Source: Rhodobacteraceae bacterium CCMM004 (GTDB taxonomy: Bacteria; Pseudomonadota; Alphaproteobacteria; Rhodobacterales; Rhodobacteraceae). From it: a stretch of DNA of 64,000 nucleotides. Position 1 is the stretch's first letter. Every line of letters begins with the position of its first letter. The notes below the pieces were generated by a model that saw only the letters and a list, made by a program, of their open reading frames with translations, did not search any database and was not told the DNA's origin. The stretch is taken from contig RZWH01000004.1 of NCBI GenBank assembly GCA_004005435.1, positions 131,501 to 195,500 of the forward strand, in the 5' to 3' direction. A program made the position numbers and the translations under genes. Shown here piece after piece: positions 26,468-35,745 of this stretch.

Positions 26468-28051
26468 TCAGTGCCGGAAATGCCGCTGGCCGGTCAGGAC
26501 CATGGCCAGACCGGCCTCGTTGGCGGCCGCGATCACCTCGTCGTCGCGCATCGCGCCGCCGGGCTGTATCACCGCGAGCGCCCCTGCCCCCGCCGCGGTC
26601 AACAGCCCGTCGGGAAACGGAAAGAACGCATCCGACGCGACCACCGAGCCGATGGTCGGCGGCTCGGCCAGGCCCATCGCCTCGGCCATGTCGCGGGCCT
26701 TGTGCGCGGCGATGCGGGTGCTGTCGACGCGGCTCATCTGTCCCGCGCCGATGCCAACCGTGGCACCGTTCTTGGCATAGACGATGGCGTTTGACTTCAC
26801 ATGCTTGGCCACCGTCCAGGCAAACCGCAGGTCGGCCATCTGCGCCTCGGTCGGCGTCCGCTCGGTCACCACGCGCAGGGCGTCGGGGTCGAGCGGCGCG
26901 ACGTCGGCGTCCTGCACCAGGAACCCGCCCGTCACCGGCTGAGCGCGGAGCGCGGACCCCGGCGCCGCGGCGTCGCCGGTGAGCAACAGGCGCAGGTTCT
27001 TCTTGGCCGCAAAGATGTCGCGCGCGGCCTCGTCGGCGTTGGGGGCGATCACCACCTCGGTGAAGATCGCCGTCACCGCCTCGGCCGTCTCGGCGTCGAG
27101 AGGGCGGTTCAGCGCCACGATCCCGCCGAAGGCCGACACCCGGTCGCAGTCGTAGGCGCGAGCATAGGCCGCGGCCGGGGTCGCGCCCAGTGCCACGCCG
27201 CAGGGATTGGCGTGCTTGACCACGACGCAGGCGGGGGTGTCGGCGGCGAACTCGCGCACCAGGGCCAGCGCCGCGTCGGCGTCGGCGATGTTGTTGTAGC
27301 TCAGGGCCTTGCCCTGGACCTGCCGCGCGCCGGCGATCCCCGCCCCCGACCCGTCGGCATAGAAGGCCGCGGCCTGGTGCGGGTTCTCGCCGTAGCGGAG
27401 GGGCTGGACCAGCCGCCCGGCAAACACCCGGCGACGCGGCGGTTCCGCCTCCGCCGCGGCCATCCAGGCCGACACCGCGGCATCGTAGGCGGCCGTGCGG
27501 GCATAGGCGATCCCTGCAAGCTCGGTGCGGAAAGCCTGCGTCGTCGCCCCGCCCCTCGCCGCCATCTCGTCGCCCAGGCGGGCGTAGTCCTCGACGTCGG
27601 TGATCACGGCCACGTGGGCGTGGTTCTTGGCCGCCGCGCGCAGCATTGCCGGGCCGCCGATGTCGATGTTCTCGACGCAGGCGGCGCGGCCGGCGCCCGA
27701 GGCGACGGTCTCTTCGAATGGGTAGAGGTTCACGACCAACAGGTCGATGGGCGCGATCCCGTGGGCCGCCATGTCCTCGGCATGGGCGTCGCGGAGCGCC
27801 AAGAGGCCGCCATGCACCATCGGGTGCAGTGTCTTGACCCGTCCATCCATCATCTCCGGGAACCCGGTGAGGTCGGCGACGTCGCGCACCTCCAACCCCG
27901 CCTCGCGCAGGGCCCGCGCCGTGCCGCCGGTCGAGATCAGTTCGACCCCATGCCCGGCCAGCATCCGCCCCAGGTCGGCCAGCCCGGTCTTGTCCGACAC
28001 CGACAGCAGCGCCCGCCTGATGGTCACCTCGTCCTGCACGCAGTCCTCCAC
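26468..28051 (-). CDS. purH: Bifunctional AICAR formyltransferase / IMP cyclohydrolase PurH
   Basis: A 527-residue enzyme for the last two steps of IMP synthesis. The N-terminal cyclohydrolase domain has [37 protein letters not shown] and NLYPFEETV; the C-terminal transformylase has [13 protein letters not shown], the catalytic [21 protein letters not shown] and [31 protein letters not shown]. The start is GTG 28051, two bases after the heparinase stop; further in-frame GTGs at 28039 and 28027 are possible starts, the last giving a length closer to other PurH proteins. Confidence 0.96.
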   Translation of the reverse strand: MEDCVQDEVTIRRALLSVSDKTGLADLGRMLAGHGVELISTGGTARALREAGLEVRDVADLTGFPEMMDGRVKTLHPMVHGGLLALRDAHAEDMAAHGIAPIDLLVVNLYPFEETVASGAGRAACVENIDIGGPAMLRAAAKNHAHVAVITDVEDYARLGDEMAARGGATTQAFRTELAGIAYARTAAYDAAVSAWMAAAEAEPPRRRVFAGRLVQPLRYGENPHQAAAFYADGSGAGIAGARQVQGKALSYNNIADADAALALVREFAADTPACVVVKHANPCGVALGATPAAAYARAYDCDRVSAFGGIVALNRPLDAETAEAVTAIFTEVVIAPNADEAARDIFAAKKNLRLLLTGDAAAPGSALRAQPVTGGFLVQDADVAPLDPDALRVVTERTPTEAQMADLRFAWTVAKHVKSNAIVYAKNGATVGIGAGQMSRVDSTRIAAHKARDMAEAMGLAEPPTIGSVVASDAFFPFPDGLLTAAGAGALAVIQPGGAMRDDEVIAAANEAGLAMVLTGQRHFRH

Positions 28052-28052
28052 C

Positions 28053-29801
28053 TCAAACCAGCGCGGCCAGATCCTCGCGGGACAGGTCGCGCACGGCGTC
28101 GGGAGTATCCTTTGCCTTGGCCAGCGTCCAGCTTACGCGGGTGGCATAATCCACCGCCGCGGAACTCAGGACGATCTGTCGCGTGGCCCGCGGCGCCAGG
28201 CGCCCGTCCTCCAGATAGACCGACGGCTCCAGCAGCATCTCGGCGGCGCCGGTGTGGCGGAACACCCAGACCTCGCCCGACTTCAACACCAGCGACACCG
28301 CCGAGCCGCCGAGGTCCAGCTCTGCGTCCACGTCGGGGTGCAGGTGGAACCGCACGCGGAACGGGATCCCGCGGAGGCCCGTGCGATCCAGCGCGGCGTC
28401 GAAGCGGCGCTCGTCGGAGCGCTCGATGGTCGCCAGCACGTCCTCGCCCTTGATCCCCCGCCCGTCGTCCGACAGGTGGATCTGGCGCACATGGGTCAGG
28501 CCGTGGGTCCGGCGATAGCCGTCGTGACCGGCGATCAGGCCGGTGGAGCGGCGGGTGTGCCGACGCTCGATCCGCACGTCGCGCGGCGCGTCGGTCAACA
28601 GCTCCGCCTTTTCGCCCGAGATCAGGCCCGTCACCCCCAGTCGCGACGACGAATAGCCGTCGATGGCGAGGGTCGAATGCGACGGGGTGGCCCGGCCCGC
28701 GCGGCGCCATTTGTCGCCGAAGGACTTGCCCGAGCCGCAGTTGACGATCAGCGGACGGCGGCCCGAGGTCAGCTCCATCGCCAAGGTCGAGGCGTGGGCG
28801 TCGGCGGAATGCGCCTCGTCCGGGGGCGGCGCGGCGTCGAGGATCAGACTGGTCCGACCATAGCCCAGCCGGGCATAGCCCATGGCGTCGCCCTCGGCCT
28901 TGGGTCCGCGCACCCCGGCCTCGGCCAGCGCCTGGTCCAGGCGCCCCTCGGCCCCGCGCCCGCCGCCATGGAACCGCGCGAGCGCTCCATCGGCGTGCCG
29001 CAACGCGCGGAGTGTCGGCGCGATCCGGTCGAGGGCGGCCAGGTGCTCGTCCGCCGGGTCGATGTCCGAGGCGCGCAAGGCTCCCGCGGTCCAGGCGAGG
29101 AGCACGAAGATCTCCATCAGCTCTTCGGGCGCGCGCGAGGGGATGCCGCCGCCCGAGTCGATCTGCGCGGCGCATTCGCGGCCGAGGGCGCGGCAGGCGG
29201 CGGGCACGTAGCGCTCGCGCCCGGTGAGCGCCAGCCCGGCATAGATCAGCCCGCCCAGCGCCTCGAACCGCGGCAGGCCCACCGGCGCAGCCTTCCACCG
29301 CCGCGCCAGGAATGTGGTCTGCTGAGCCATCGCGCGAAAGAACCGCCGCGAGGCGCCGGGATCGACCCCGTTCAACAGCATCACCGCGTGGTTGATCCAG
29401 CGGATCAGGCGCTGACCGGTGAGGTCCGGTGTCCATCCCGCGCCGCTGCCTCGCCCGTAGCGCAGGATCCAGCCATGGGTCCAGGCGCGCGCGCGGGTCG
29501 CGGCGGCCGCGTCGCCCACCGCCGCCAGATCGTCGAGCCAGGAGAAGCCGTGGAGCGCTCTGTCGAACGCGGGCGAGACCTGCGGCAGATCCCAGATCGC
29601 CGTCTCCGGCGCCTCCACGAGGTGCCCGGCGAAAAGAAAGTTTCCCGCGCAGATCTGACGTCCCCGGGCGAACCGGCCCAGGCTTTTGGGCTCGGGCTGA
29701 GAGGTGAAGGCGGTGGCGGGACGCGACAACGCCGCCATCCGCGCATGCGCGCGGTTCATCCAGCGCTCGCGGCGCAGCGGGAAAGGTTCGGTGTCGGCCA
29801 A
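28053..29801 (-). CDS. Heparinase II/III family protein
   Basis: A 582-residue protein with an alpha-helical first half (about residues 60-300: [17 protein letters not shown]-like toroid, [10 protein letters not shown]) and a beta-rich heparinase II/III C-terminal domain with [57 protein letters not shown] and [20 protein letters not shown]. No signal peptide is seen. These proteins are encoded beside purH in many alphaproteobacteria; whether they cleave a polysaccharide there is unknown. The start is a TTG at 29801; an internal ATG at 29759 is an alternative. Confidence 0.88.
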   Translation of the reverse strand: MADTEPFPLRRERWMNRAHARMAALSRPATAFTSQPEPKSLGRFARGRQICAGNFLFAGHLVEAPETAIWDLPQVSPAFDRALHGFSWLDDLAAVGDAAAATRARAWTHGWILRYGRGSGAGWTPDLTGQRLIRWINHAVMLLNGVDPGASRRFFRAMAQQTTFLARRWKAAPVGLPRFEALGGLIYAGLALTGRERYVPAACRALGRECAAQIDSGGGIPSRAPEELMEIFVLLAWTAGALRASDIDPADEHLAALDRIAPTLRALRHADGALARFHGGGRGAEGRLDQALAEAGVRGPKAEGDAMGYARLGYGRTSLILDAAPPPDEAHSADAHASTLAMELTSGRRPLIVNCGSGKSFGDKWRRAGRATPSHSTLAIDGYSSSRLGVTGLISGEKAELLTDAPRDVRIERRHTRRSTGLIAGHDGYRRTHGLTHVRQIHLSDDGRGIKGEDVLATIERSDERRFDAALDRTGLRGIPFRVRFHLHPDVDAELDLGGSAVSLVLKSGEVWVFRHTGAAEMLLEPSVYLEDGRLAPRATRQIVLSSAAVDYATRVSWTLAKAKDTPDAVRDLSREDLAALV

Positions 29802-29926
29802 GGGGCCTGCTCGCTCTGCCAGCGTTCATCGCGGGTCTTGGCCAGAGAGGATAGCGGAAAAGGAGTGCGGTGTCACGGGTTTGGCGCACGGCCGCGCCGC
29901 CATCGGCCGGGCGGCCGAGGAGGACC

Positions 29927-30619
29927 CTAGCCCGCGTCGTCCTTCAACTGGAGCATTGCCGAGCCCATGGCGACCTCGATATAGCGGCGGATCTCGGCCT
30001 CGGCGCCGTCGGCGTCGCCCGCCACGATCCTCTGCCGGACGAGGTCGAGCTGGGCCATCCCCTCCTCGACCTGACCCGGCCGCGACAGCGACAGGGCGCG
30101 CACGAGCTCGATCCGGGCGTTGAGATGGGCCAGCATCTCTTCGGCGATCGTGTTGTCCGCGATCTCGGCCATGTAGGTGATGTACCGGGTGGAGTGGGCG
30201 ATCTGGGTGTGCGGACCGCAGTGGCGGATCGCGTGGTCCAGCCGGTCCAGGATGACCTTCAGATGCGCAATCTGTCGGTCCGTCGCCCGGGCGACGAAGG
30301 CGCGGATGATCATGACCTCCAGTTCGGCGCGGACCTGGTAGATCTCGCGCACGGTCTTTTCGGTCAGTTTGGTGATGCGCAGGCCCTGGTGGGGCACCGC
30401 CTCGCCCAAGCGTTCGGCGTCAAGCTGGCGGATGACCTCGCGCGCGGCGGTGCGGCTGATGCCGTGGGTCTCGCACAGCGCCCGCTCTGTGAGGCGGGCG
30501 CCGGGGGGGAGCGCGCCCGACGCGATGGCGCGGCGCACCTCTTTCAGGACGTCCTCTCGCACCAGGCGGGTCCGGGACGCGCCGCTGCCCTGTGACTGCC
30601 GCCGCCCGCTCCCGGCCAT
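29927..30619 (-). CDS. GntR-family transcriptional regulator, FadR/FCD subfamily
   Basis: A 230-residue regulator. The winged helix covers about residues 20-85 (REDVLKEVRRAIASGALPPGARLTERALCETHGISRTAAREVIRQLDAERLGEAVPHQGLRI), and the helical FCD ligand domain about 95-220 (VREIYQVRAELEVMIIRAFVARA... HLNARIELVRALSLSRPGQVEEGMAQLDLVRQRIVAGDADGAEAEIRRYI). The metal-ligand histidines usual in FCD are only partly visible. It is the last gene of the peptide-transport operon and very likely controls it through the operator at 37433-37445. AGAGG precedes the ATG. Confidence 0.92.
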   Translation of the reverse strand: MAGSGRRQSQGSGASRTRLVREDVLKEVRRAIASGALPPGARLTERALCETHGISRTAAREVIRQLDAERLGEAVPHQGLRITKLTEKTVREIYQVRAELEVMIIRAFVARATDRQIAHLKVILDRLDHAIRHCGPHTQIAHSTRYITYMAEIADNTIAEEMLAHLNARIELVRALSLSRPGQVEEGMAQLDLVRQRIVAGDADGAEAEIRRYIEVAMGSAMLQLKDDAG

Positions 30620-30650
30620 GTTTACCTCTTACTCGCAATGCCGCCTCGTA

Positions 30651-30689
30651 GGGTCGGGGCGGGCACGGGTCGACTGTCCTGCCCGACCC
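30651..30689 (-). terminator. Hairpin between the M20 gene and the GntR gene
   Basis: gggtcgggg at 30651-30659 and gcccgaccc at 30681-30689 pair with one bulge around a 21-base loop. On the minus strand it lies 15 bases after the M20 stop and is not followed by a clear T-run, so it may be a partial terminator or processing site that lowers expression of the regulator gene relative to the transporter. Confidence 0.42.
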
Positions 30690-30704
30690 GGGGCCGCCCC
30701 GCCG

Positions 30705-32123
30705 CTATTCGGCGGCGACGGGCGGGCGCGTCTCGGCCGGGATCGGACAGCTATAGGGGAACTCGGCCAGATGCGCGGCATGTACCTTCTTGGCGTTGGC
30801 CAGCAGCACCTCGTTGGCGATCACGCTGCGGGCGGTCGCCGCCATCACCTTGGCCGCGTGCTCCATTCCCTTATGGGCGAAGGGCTCTTTGCCCTGGGCG
30901 GTCAACTGCCAAGTGTGAAACGGGGTTCCCATCGCGCAGGTGGCGACGCGCGCCTGGACCGTAGGGACCGCCCAACTCACATCGCCTACGTCGGTCGACC
31001 CCATGCCGCCGGCAAAGGGCCGGTCCAGCGGAGCGACGAAATCGCAGAGCGCCAGGTCGTAGTCGGGCTTCATGCTGAGGCGTTGGAACGTGTCGGCGAT
31101 GTCGGCCTTGGTCAGCGTCTCGCGAATTTCGCGGGCGAAGGTCACATCCTCGTCGTCGAACGGCACCGGCCCGAGCGCGTCGAACTCGGCCTGCATCGCC
31201 TCTTCCAGCGGGCGGTTGCCCACCAGGTTCGAGACGGCGGAGTGCACCTTGGACGTCACCTGGGTGCCGGTCATCAGGGCCGCGCCGTCGCCGATCGCCC
31301 GCACGCGGGCCAGTAGATCGCCGAGGCCCTGCAAATCGCGGCTGCGGATCAGCTGCCGCACGGTCGCCTTGGCCTGGACCACGTTGGGCGCAGGGCCCCC
31401 CGCATCCAGATAGGCATAGTGCACCCGCGCGTCGTCGGGCATGTGTTCGCGCATGTAGTTCACGCCGATGTTCATCAACTCCACCGCGTCGAGCGCACTG
31501 CGCCCCAGCTCGGGCGCGGCCGCCGCATGGGCCGCCTTGCCGGTGAAGGTGAAGTCGATGCGCATGTTCGCCAGCGACCGGGCGTCGTCCACACCGTTGA
31601 AGCTGGCGGGATGCCAGGTGATGGCGATGTCGACGTCGTCGAACAGCCCCTCGCGGACCATGTAGGTCTTGGCCGCGCCGCCTTCCTCGGCCGGGCACCC
31701 GTAGTAGCGCACGCGCGCCGCGATCCCCTCGGCCGCCAGCCAATCCTTCACCGCCGTCGCCGCCAGCATCGCCGCGGAGCCCAGCAGGTTGTGACCGCAG
31801 CCATGGCCATAGCCGGTGGCATCGATGCTCTGGGGTTCGGCCAACCCCGGCGCCTGGCTCAGTCCGGGCAGCGCATCGTATTCGCCGAGGATCGCGATGA
31901 CGGGACCGCCCTCGCCCGCCTCGCCCATCACCGCCGTCGGAATGCCGGCGATGCGTTCCTGCACGCGGAACCCCTCGGCCTTGAGCATAGCGGTATGCTC
32001 GGCGCAGGAGCGCGTTTCCGTATAGGCGATCTCGGGCATGTCGAAGACGCGGTCGGACAGCCCGATATACTCTTCGCGCTTGGCCTCGACGTAGGACCAA
32101 ATCGGGTTCTCGTTGGATGACAT
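30705..32123 (-). CDS. M20-family amidohydrolase, AbgB-like
   Basis: A 472-residue metallo-hydrolase of the M20D/AbgB branch. It has ILGEYDALPGLSQAPG, the metal motif GYGHGCGHNLLGSA, PAEEGGAAKTYMVREG with the catalytic glutamates, and the lid-domain FTFTGKAAHAAAAPELGRSALDAVELMNIGVNYMREHMP. AbgB cleaves p-aminobenzoyl-glutamate; relatives cleave other N-acylated amino acids or dipeptides. The start at ATG 32123 has GGGAGGG 5 bases upstream. The gene is downstream of the ABC transporter on the same strand, so it probably hydrolyses the imported compound in the cytoplasm. Confidence 0.9.
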   Translation of the reverse strand: MSSNENPIWSYVEAKREEYIGLSDRVFDMPEIAYTETRSCAEHTAMLKAEGFRVQERIAGIPTAVMGEAGEGGPVIAILGEYDALPGLSQAPGLAEPQSIDATGYGHGCGHNLLGSAAMLAATAVKDWLAAEGIAARVRYYGCPAEEGGAAKTYMVREGLFDDVDIAITWHPASFNGVDDARSLANMRIDFTFTGKAAHAAAAPELGRSALDAVELMNIGVNYMREHMPDDARVHYAYLDAGGPAPNVVQAKATVRQLIRSRDLQGLGDLLARVRAIGDGAALMTGTQVTSKVHSAVSNLVGNRPLEEAMQAEFDALGPVPFDDEDVTFAREIRETLTKADIADTFQRLSMKPDYDLALCDFVAPLDRPFAGGMGSTDVGDVSWAVPTVQARVATCAMGTPFHTWQLTAQGKEPFAHKGMEHAAKVMAATARSVIANEVLLANAKKVHAAHLAEFPYSCPIPAETRPPVAAE

Positions 32124-32146
32124 CTTACCCTCCCTGCGAGATGTGG

Positions 32147-32911
32147 TCACTCTGCGGTCACCGCGGCGCGGCTCGCCGCGATCAAGGTGCGTGTGTATTG
32201 CTCCTGCGCGCGCTGGGCGCGCAGATCCTCGACGCTCATTTCCTCGACGATGCGGCCCTGGGTCATCACGGCGATGCGGCTGCACATATGCGCGATCACT
32301 CGCAGGTCGTGGCTGACCATCACATAGGTCAGCCCGCGGGCCCGGCGCAGCGCGTTGAGGACGTTGAGCACGCCCGCCTGCACCGACACGTCCAGCGCAG
32401 ACGTGGGTTCGTCGAGCAGCAGGATCCGCGGCTCCAGGAGCAGGGCGCGCGCCACGGCCACACGCTGGCGCTGGCCCCCGGACAACTGATGCGGATAACG
32501 ATAGGCGTATTCGGGGGCCAGGCCGACATCCACCAGCACCTGCGCGATGCGGTCGTCGCGTCGGTCCAGACGGTAGATCTCCAGTGGCTCCATCAGCGTC
32601 GCGCGGATCATCCGGCGTGGGTGCAGCGAACCATAGGGATCCTGAAACACCATCTGCACCGTCTTGAAGAAGGCGCGGGCGCGCGGGCGCGGCGCCATCT
32701 GGCCGTCGATCAGCACGCCGCCCTCGTAGTCGTCGAGCAGACCGGTGACCGCCCGCAGGATCGTGGACTTGCCACTGCCGGACTCGCCGATAATGCCGAA
32801 GGCGTCCCCGGGCGCGACGCTAAAGCTCGCCCGGTCCACGGCCTGGACTCGCGCACGACCGTGGCCGAAGGCGATGGACAGGTCGGCGATTTCGAGGCTC
32901 GGCGCGCTCAT
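32147..32911 (-). CDS. Dipeptide/oligopeptide-type ABC transporter ATP-binding protein (DppF/OppF-like)
   Basis: A 254-residue ATPase. Walker A GESGSGKSTI, Q-loop VFQDPYGSLHPRRMI, signature LSGGQRQRVAVARAL, Walker B ILLLDEPTSALDVS and switch histidine in VMVSHDLRVI. The C-terminal extension typical of OppD/OppF is short (QYTRTLIAASRAAVTAE), as in simple DppF forms. It overlaps the companion ATPase gene by 4 bp. Works as a heterodimer with it at the inner membrane. Confidence 0.94.
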   Translation of the reverse strand: MSAPSLEIADLSIAFGHGRARVQAVDRASFSVAPGDAFGIIGESGSGKSTILRAVTGLLDDYEGGVLIDGQMAPRPRARAFFKTVQMVFQDPYGSLHPRRMIRATLMEPLEIYRLDRRDDRIAQVLVDVGLAPEYAYRYPHQLSGGQRQRVAVARALLLEPRILLLDEPTSALDVSVQAGVLNVLNALRRARGLTYVMVSHDLRVIAHMCSRIAVMTQGRIVEEMSVEDLRAQRAQEQYTRTLIAASRAAVTAE

Positions 32912-33756
32912 TTCCGGATCTCGGTCAGCCAGGAGGGATCGTATTCGGGCACGATCAGCTCGTCGACCGCGTGATCGAGCGGCGGCAGGCTGGCGTGCAG
33001 GGAGACAGTGTAGGGATGGGTGGCCTGCGACAGATCCCGCGCCGCGAGTTCCTCCATCACCTGGCCGCCATACATGACCAGGACCCGGTCGCAGAAGTCG
33101 CTGACCAACGGCAGGTCGTGGGAGATCAGGATCAGGCCCGCGCCCTGCGCCTCGACCCGCTCGTTCAGGATTTCGAGGATCTGCCCCCGCACCGTCACGT
33201 CGAGCGCCGAGGTCGGCTCGTCCGCGATCACCAGTTCGGGAGACGCGATCAGCATCATCGCGATCATGACCCGCTGCCCCATGCCGCCGGATAACTCGTG
33301 GGGGTAGAGGTCGACGACGCGCCGCGGGTCGCGGATATGCACATCCTCCAGCATCGCCAGCGTGCGGTCGCGCGCCTCGGCCCGGCCCGCCCGGGTGTGG
33401 ATGCGATAGGACTCCATGATCTGCGCCCCCACCGTCTTGAGCGGATTGAGCGCATATCGCGGGTCCTGGAGGATCATCGCGACGCGGCCCCCGCGGATGT
33501 CGCGCATCTGCGCCTCGCTCGCAGTCAGCAAGTCGACATCGGAGAGGCGGAGGGCGTCGGCGCTGACCCGCGCCTTGGGCGGGAGCAGACGCATGATCGC
33601 ACGCCCGGCCGTGGATTTGCCCGAGCCGGACTCGCCCACGATCCCCAGCTTCTCGCGCCCGAGGGTAAAGGAGATGCCGCGCAGGGCGTCGGAGTATCCG
33701 TGGGCCGACGGATAGGCCACGCGCAGGTTGCGAACGTCGAGCAAGGGATCAGTCAT
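32908..33756 (-). CDS. Dipeptide/oligopeptide-type ABC transporter ATP-binding protein (DppD/OppD-like)
   Basis: A 282-residue ATPase with Walker A GESGSGKSTAGRAIM, Q-loop MILQDPRYALNPLKTV, signature LSGGMGQRVMIAMML, Walker B LVIADEPTSALDVT and switch motif ISHDLPLVSDFCDRV. The C-terminal region HPYTVSLHASLPPLD is the conserved Opp/Dpp tail (usually HPYT-x-x-L); the cysteine cluster of OppD iron-sulfur forms is absent. It overlaps the permease gene by 8 bp and the partner ATPase by 4 bp. Confidence 0.94.
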   Translation of the reverse strand: MTDPLLDVRNLRVAYPSAHGYSDALRGISFTLGREKLGIVGESGSGKSTAGRAIMRLLPPKARVSADALRLSDVDLLTASEAQMRDIRGGRVAMILQDPRYALNPLKTVGAQIMESYRIHTRAGRAEARDRTLAMLEDVHIRDPRRVVDLYPHELSGGMGQRVMIAMMLIASPELVIADEPTSALDVTVRGQILEILNERVEAQGAGLILISHDLPLVSDFCDRVLVMYGGQVMEELAARDLSQATHPYTVSLHASLPPLDHAVDELIVPEYDPSWLTEIRK

Positions 33757-34672
33757 TGCGCGGATCGAGCACGTCCCGCAGGCCGTCGCCCAGCAGGTTG
33801 AAAGCGAGACTGACCAGCATGATCGCGGCCCCCGGCGTCGCGGCGAGCCACCAACTCGTCAGCATGAACTGCCGCCCCGAGGCCAGCATCGCGCCCCATT
33901 CGGGGCTGGGCGGCTGCGCGCCGAGGCCCAGGAACCCGAGCCCGGCGGCCGTCAGGATGATGCCGGCCATGTTGAGCGTGACGCGCACAACCACCGAGGG
34001 CAGGCAGATCGGCATCACGTGCTTGAGGATCAGCCGCATCGAACTGGCTCCCTGGAGCCGAGCCGCGGCGATATAGTCGGATTTACGCACCGTCAGCGCC
34101 TCTGCGCGGGCGAGCCGCGCGATGGGCGGCCACGCCGACAGCGAAATGGCGATCACCGCGTTCTCGATCCCCGGCCCCAATGCTGCGACGAAGGCGAGCG
34201 CCAGGATGAGCGACGGAAAGGACAGGAAGACGTCGACCAGCCGCATCGCCACGATGTCGAACCAGCCTCCCAGATAGCCGGCGGTGGCGCCGACGGCGAG
34301 GCCGATCGGCCCTGCGATCGCCGCCACCAGAAGCGCCATCATCAGCGTGATCCGCGCCCCGTAGAGGATGCGAGTCAGGATGTCCCGGCCCAGATCGTCG
34401 GTCCCCAGCCAATGCTGTGCCGAGGGCGGCTGCAGGCGCGCGGTCAGGTCTTGCTGCAACGGCGAATAGGGCGTGAGGTACGGCCCGATGACCGCCATCG
34501 CGACCAGCAGCACCAGCACGATCAGTCCGGCCAGCGCTGCGCGGTTGGCGATCAGGCGCTGCCAGCCGCGCCAGAAGGCCTGGGCGCGGGCCTGCCGCGG
34601 CGAGCTGGCGGTCGGCGCCTGGAGCCAGTCGCGGAGGCTCTGGCGTGCGGGGGTCGCTGGGGTATCGGTCAT
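33749..34672 (-). CDS. Dipeptide-type ABC transporter permease (DppC/OppC-like)
   Basis: A 307-residue membrane protein. The N-terminal cytoplasmic region is followed by LIANRAALAGLIVLVLLVAMAVIGPYLTPYSP, then HWLGTDDLGRDILTRILYGARITL (the DppC signature), and the EAA loop EALTVRKSDYIAAARLQGASSMRLILKHVMP. It ends with the usual GLGFLGLGAQPPSPEWGAMLASGRQ and NLLGDGLRDVLDPR. ATG 34672 overlaps the DppB stop by ATGA. Forms the channel with the DppB-like subunit. Confidence 0.94.
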   Translation of the reverse strand: MTDTPATPARQSLRDWLQAPTASSPRQARAQAFWRGWQRLIANRAALAGLIVLVLLVAMAVIGPYLTPYSPLQQDLTARLQPPSAQHWLGTDDLGRDILTRILYGARITLMMALLVAAIAGPIGLAVGATAGYLGGWFDIVAMRLVDVFLSFPSLILALAFVAALGPGIENAVIAISLSAWPPIARLARAEALTVRKSDYIAAARLQGASSMRLILKHVMPICLPSVVVRVTLNMAGIILTAAGLGFLGLGAQPPSPEWGAMLASGRQFMLTSWWLAATPGAAIMLVSLAFNLLGDGLRDVLDPRND

Positions 34673-35742
34673 CGCGTCCTCGGATCGAACACGCGGTAGA
34701 ACACGTCGCTCAGAAGATTGAGCGTGATGAAGATGAGCCCCACGATCATCGTGCAGCCCAGCACCGCGTTCATGTCGGCGCGGAGCAGCGCCGTGGTCAG
34801 ATACCGCCCGAAGCCGGGCCAGGCAAAGACGGTTTCGGTCAGCACCGCCCCTTCCAACAGAAATGCATAGGACAGGGCGACCACGGTGACGAGCTGCACC
34901 GCGATGTTCGGAAAGGCATGGCGCCAGATGACGCTCTGCCGCGAGGCGCCCTTGGCCTGGGCGGCGATGATGTATTCCTGGCTGAGCTGCTCCAGCATGA
35001 AGCTGCGCGTCATCCGGCTGATATAGGCCATCGCGCCGTAGGCGAGGATCGACGCGGGGAGCACGATGCGGCTGAAGACGTCGGCGAAAATGTCCCAGCG
35101 CCCGGCCATGGCCGAGTCGACCAGATAGAGGCCGGTCCTGACCTCCAGATCGTATTGAAAGACGATGTCGATGCGCCCCGGCGGCCCGACCCAGCCCAGA
35201 GCGGCGTAAAATACCGTCAGTCCGAGGAGGCCCAGCCAGAAGATCGGGGCGGAGTAACCAATGAGCGAGACGACGCGCACCACCTGATCGATCCATGTGT
35301 CGCGGTTCGCGGCGGCCACCACGCCCAGCGGTATGCCCAGCCCGGTGCCCAGGATCATCGCCACCGTAGCCAGCTCCAGCGTCGCCGGAAACACCCGCAG
35401 GATGTCCTCGGCCACGGGCCGGCCGCTGGTCAGCGACGTGCCGAAATCGAATTGCAGGCTGTTCCAGACATAGGTGACGAACTGTTCCCACAGGGGTTTG
35501 TCGAGGCCCAGTTTGACCACCATCCGGTCATACGCCTCCTGGCTCGCGTCGTCGCCCAGGATGGCCAGGACGGGATCGAGCGGCAGCAGCCGCCCGATGA
35601 AGAAGGTCAGGGCCAAGAGACCCAGGATCGTGACGGAGACGGAAACGACCGTCCTGAACACCTGCCCGCCCATCCTGCCCCATCGCATGGATGAGACAAG
35701 ATGGGGGGCGGATTCGGTGCCGGCAGGATCGCTTGCCGACAT
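34669..35742 (-). CDS. Dipeptide-type ABC transporter permease (DppB/OppB-like)
   Basis: A 357-residue permease. After an unusually polar N-terminus it has FRTVVSVSVTILGLLALTFFIGRLLPLDPVLAILGDDAS and the periplasmic loop with NSLQFDFGTSLTSGRPVAEDI, then the EAA loop LSQEYIIAAQAKGASRQSVIWRHAFPN and the ending FITLNLLSDVFYRVFDPR. It is slightly longer than most DppB proteins (about 310-340 residues), mainly at the N-terminus and in the central periplasmic loop. It starts 3 bp after the binding-protein stop. Confidence 0.94.
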   Translation of the reverse strand: MSASDPAGTESAPHLVSSMRWGRMGGQVFRTVVSVSVTILGLLALTFFIGRLLPLDPVLAILGDDASQEAYDRMVVKLGLDKPLWEQFVTYVWNSLQFDFGTSLTSGRPVAEDILRVFPATLELATVAMILGTGLGIPLGVVAAANRDTWIDQVVRVVSLIGYSAPIFWLGLLGLTVFYAALGWVGPPGRIDIVFQYDLEVRTGLYLVDSAMAGRWDIFADVFSRIVLPASILAYGAMAYISRMTRSFMLEQLSQEYIIAAQAKGASRQSVIWRHAFPNIAVQLVTVVALSYAFLLEGAVLTETVFAWPGFGRYLTTALLRADMNAVLGCTMIVGLIFITLNLLSDVFYRVFDPRTR

Positions 35743-35745
35743 GCC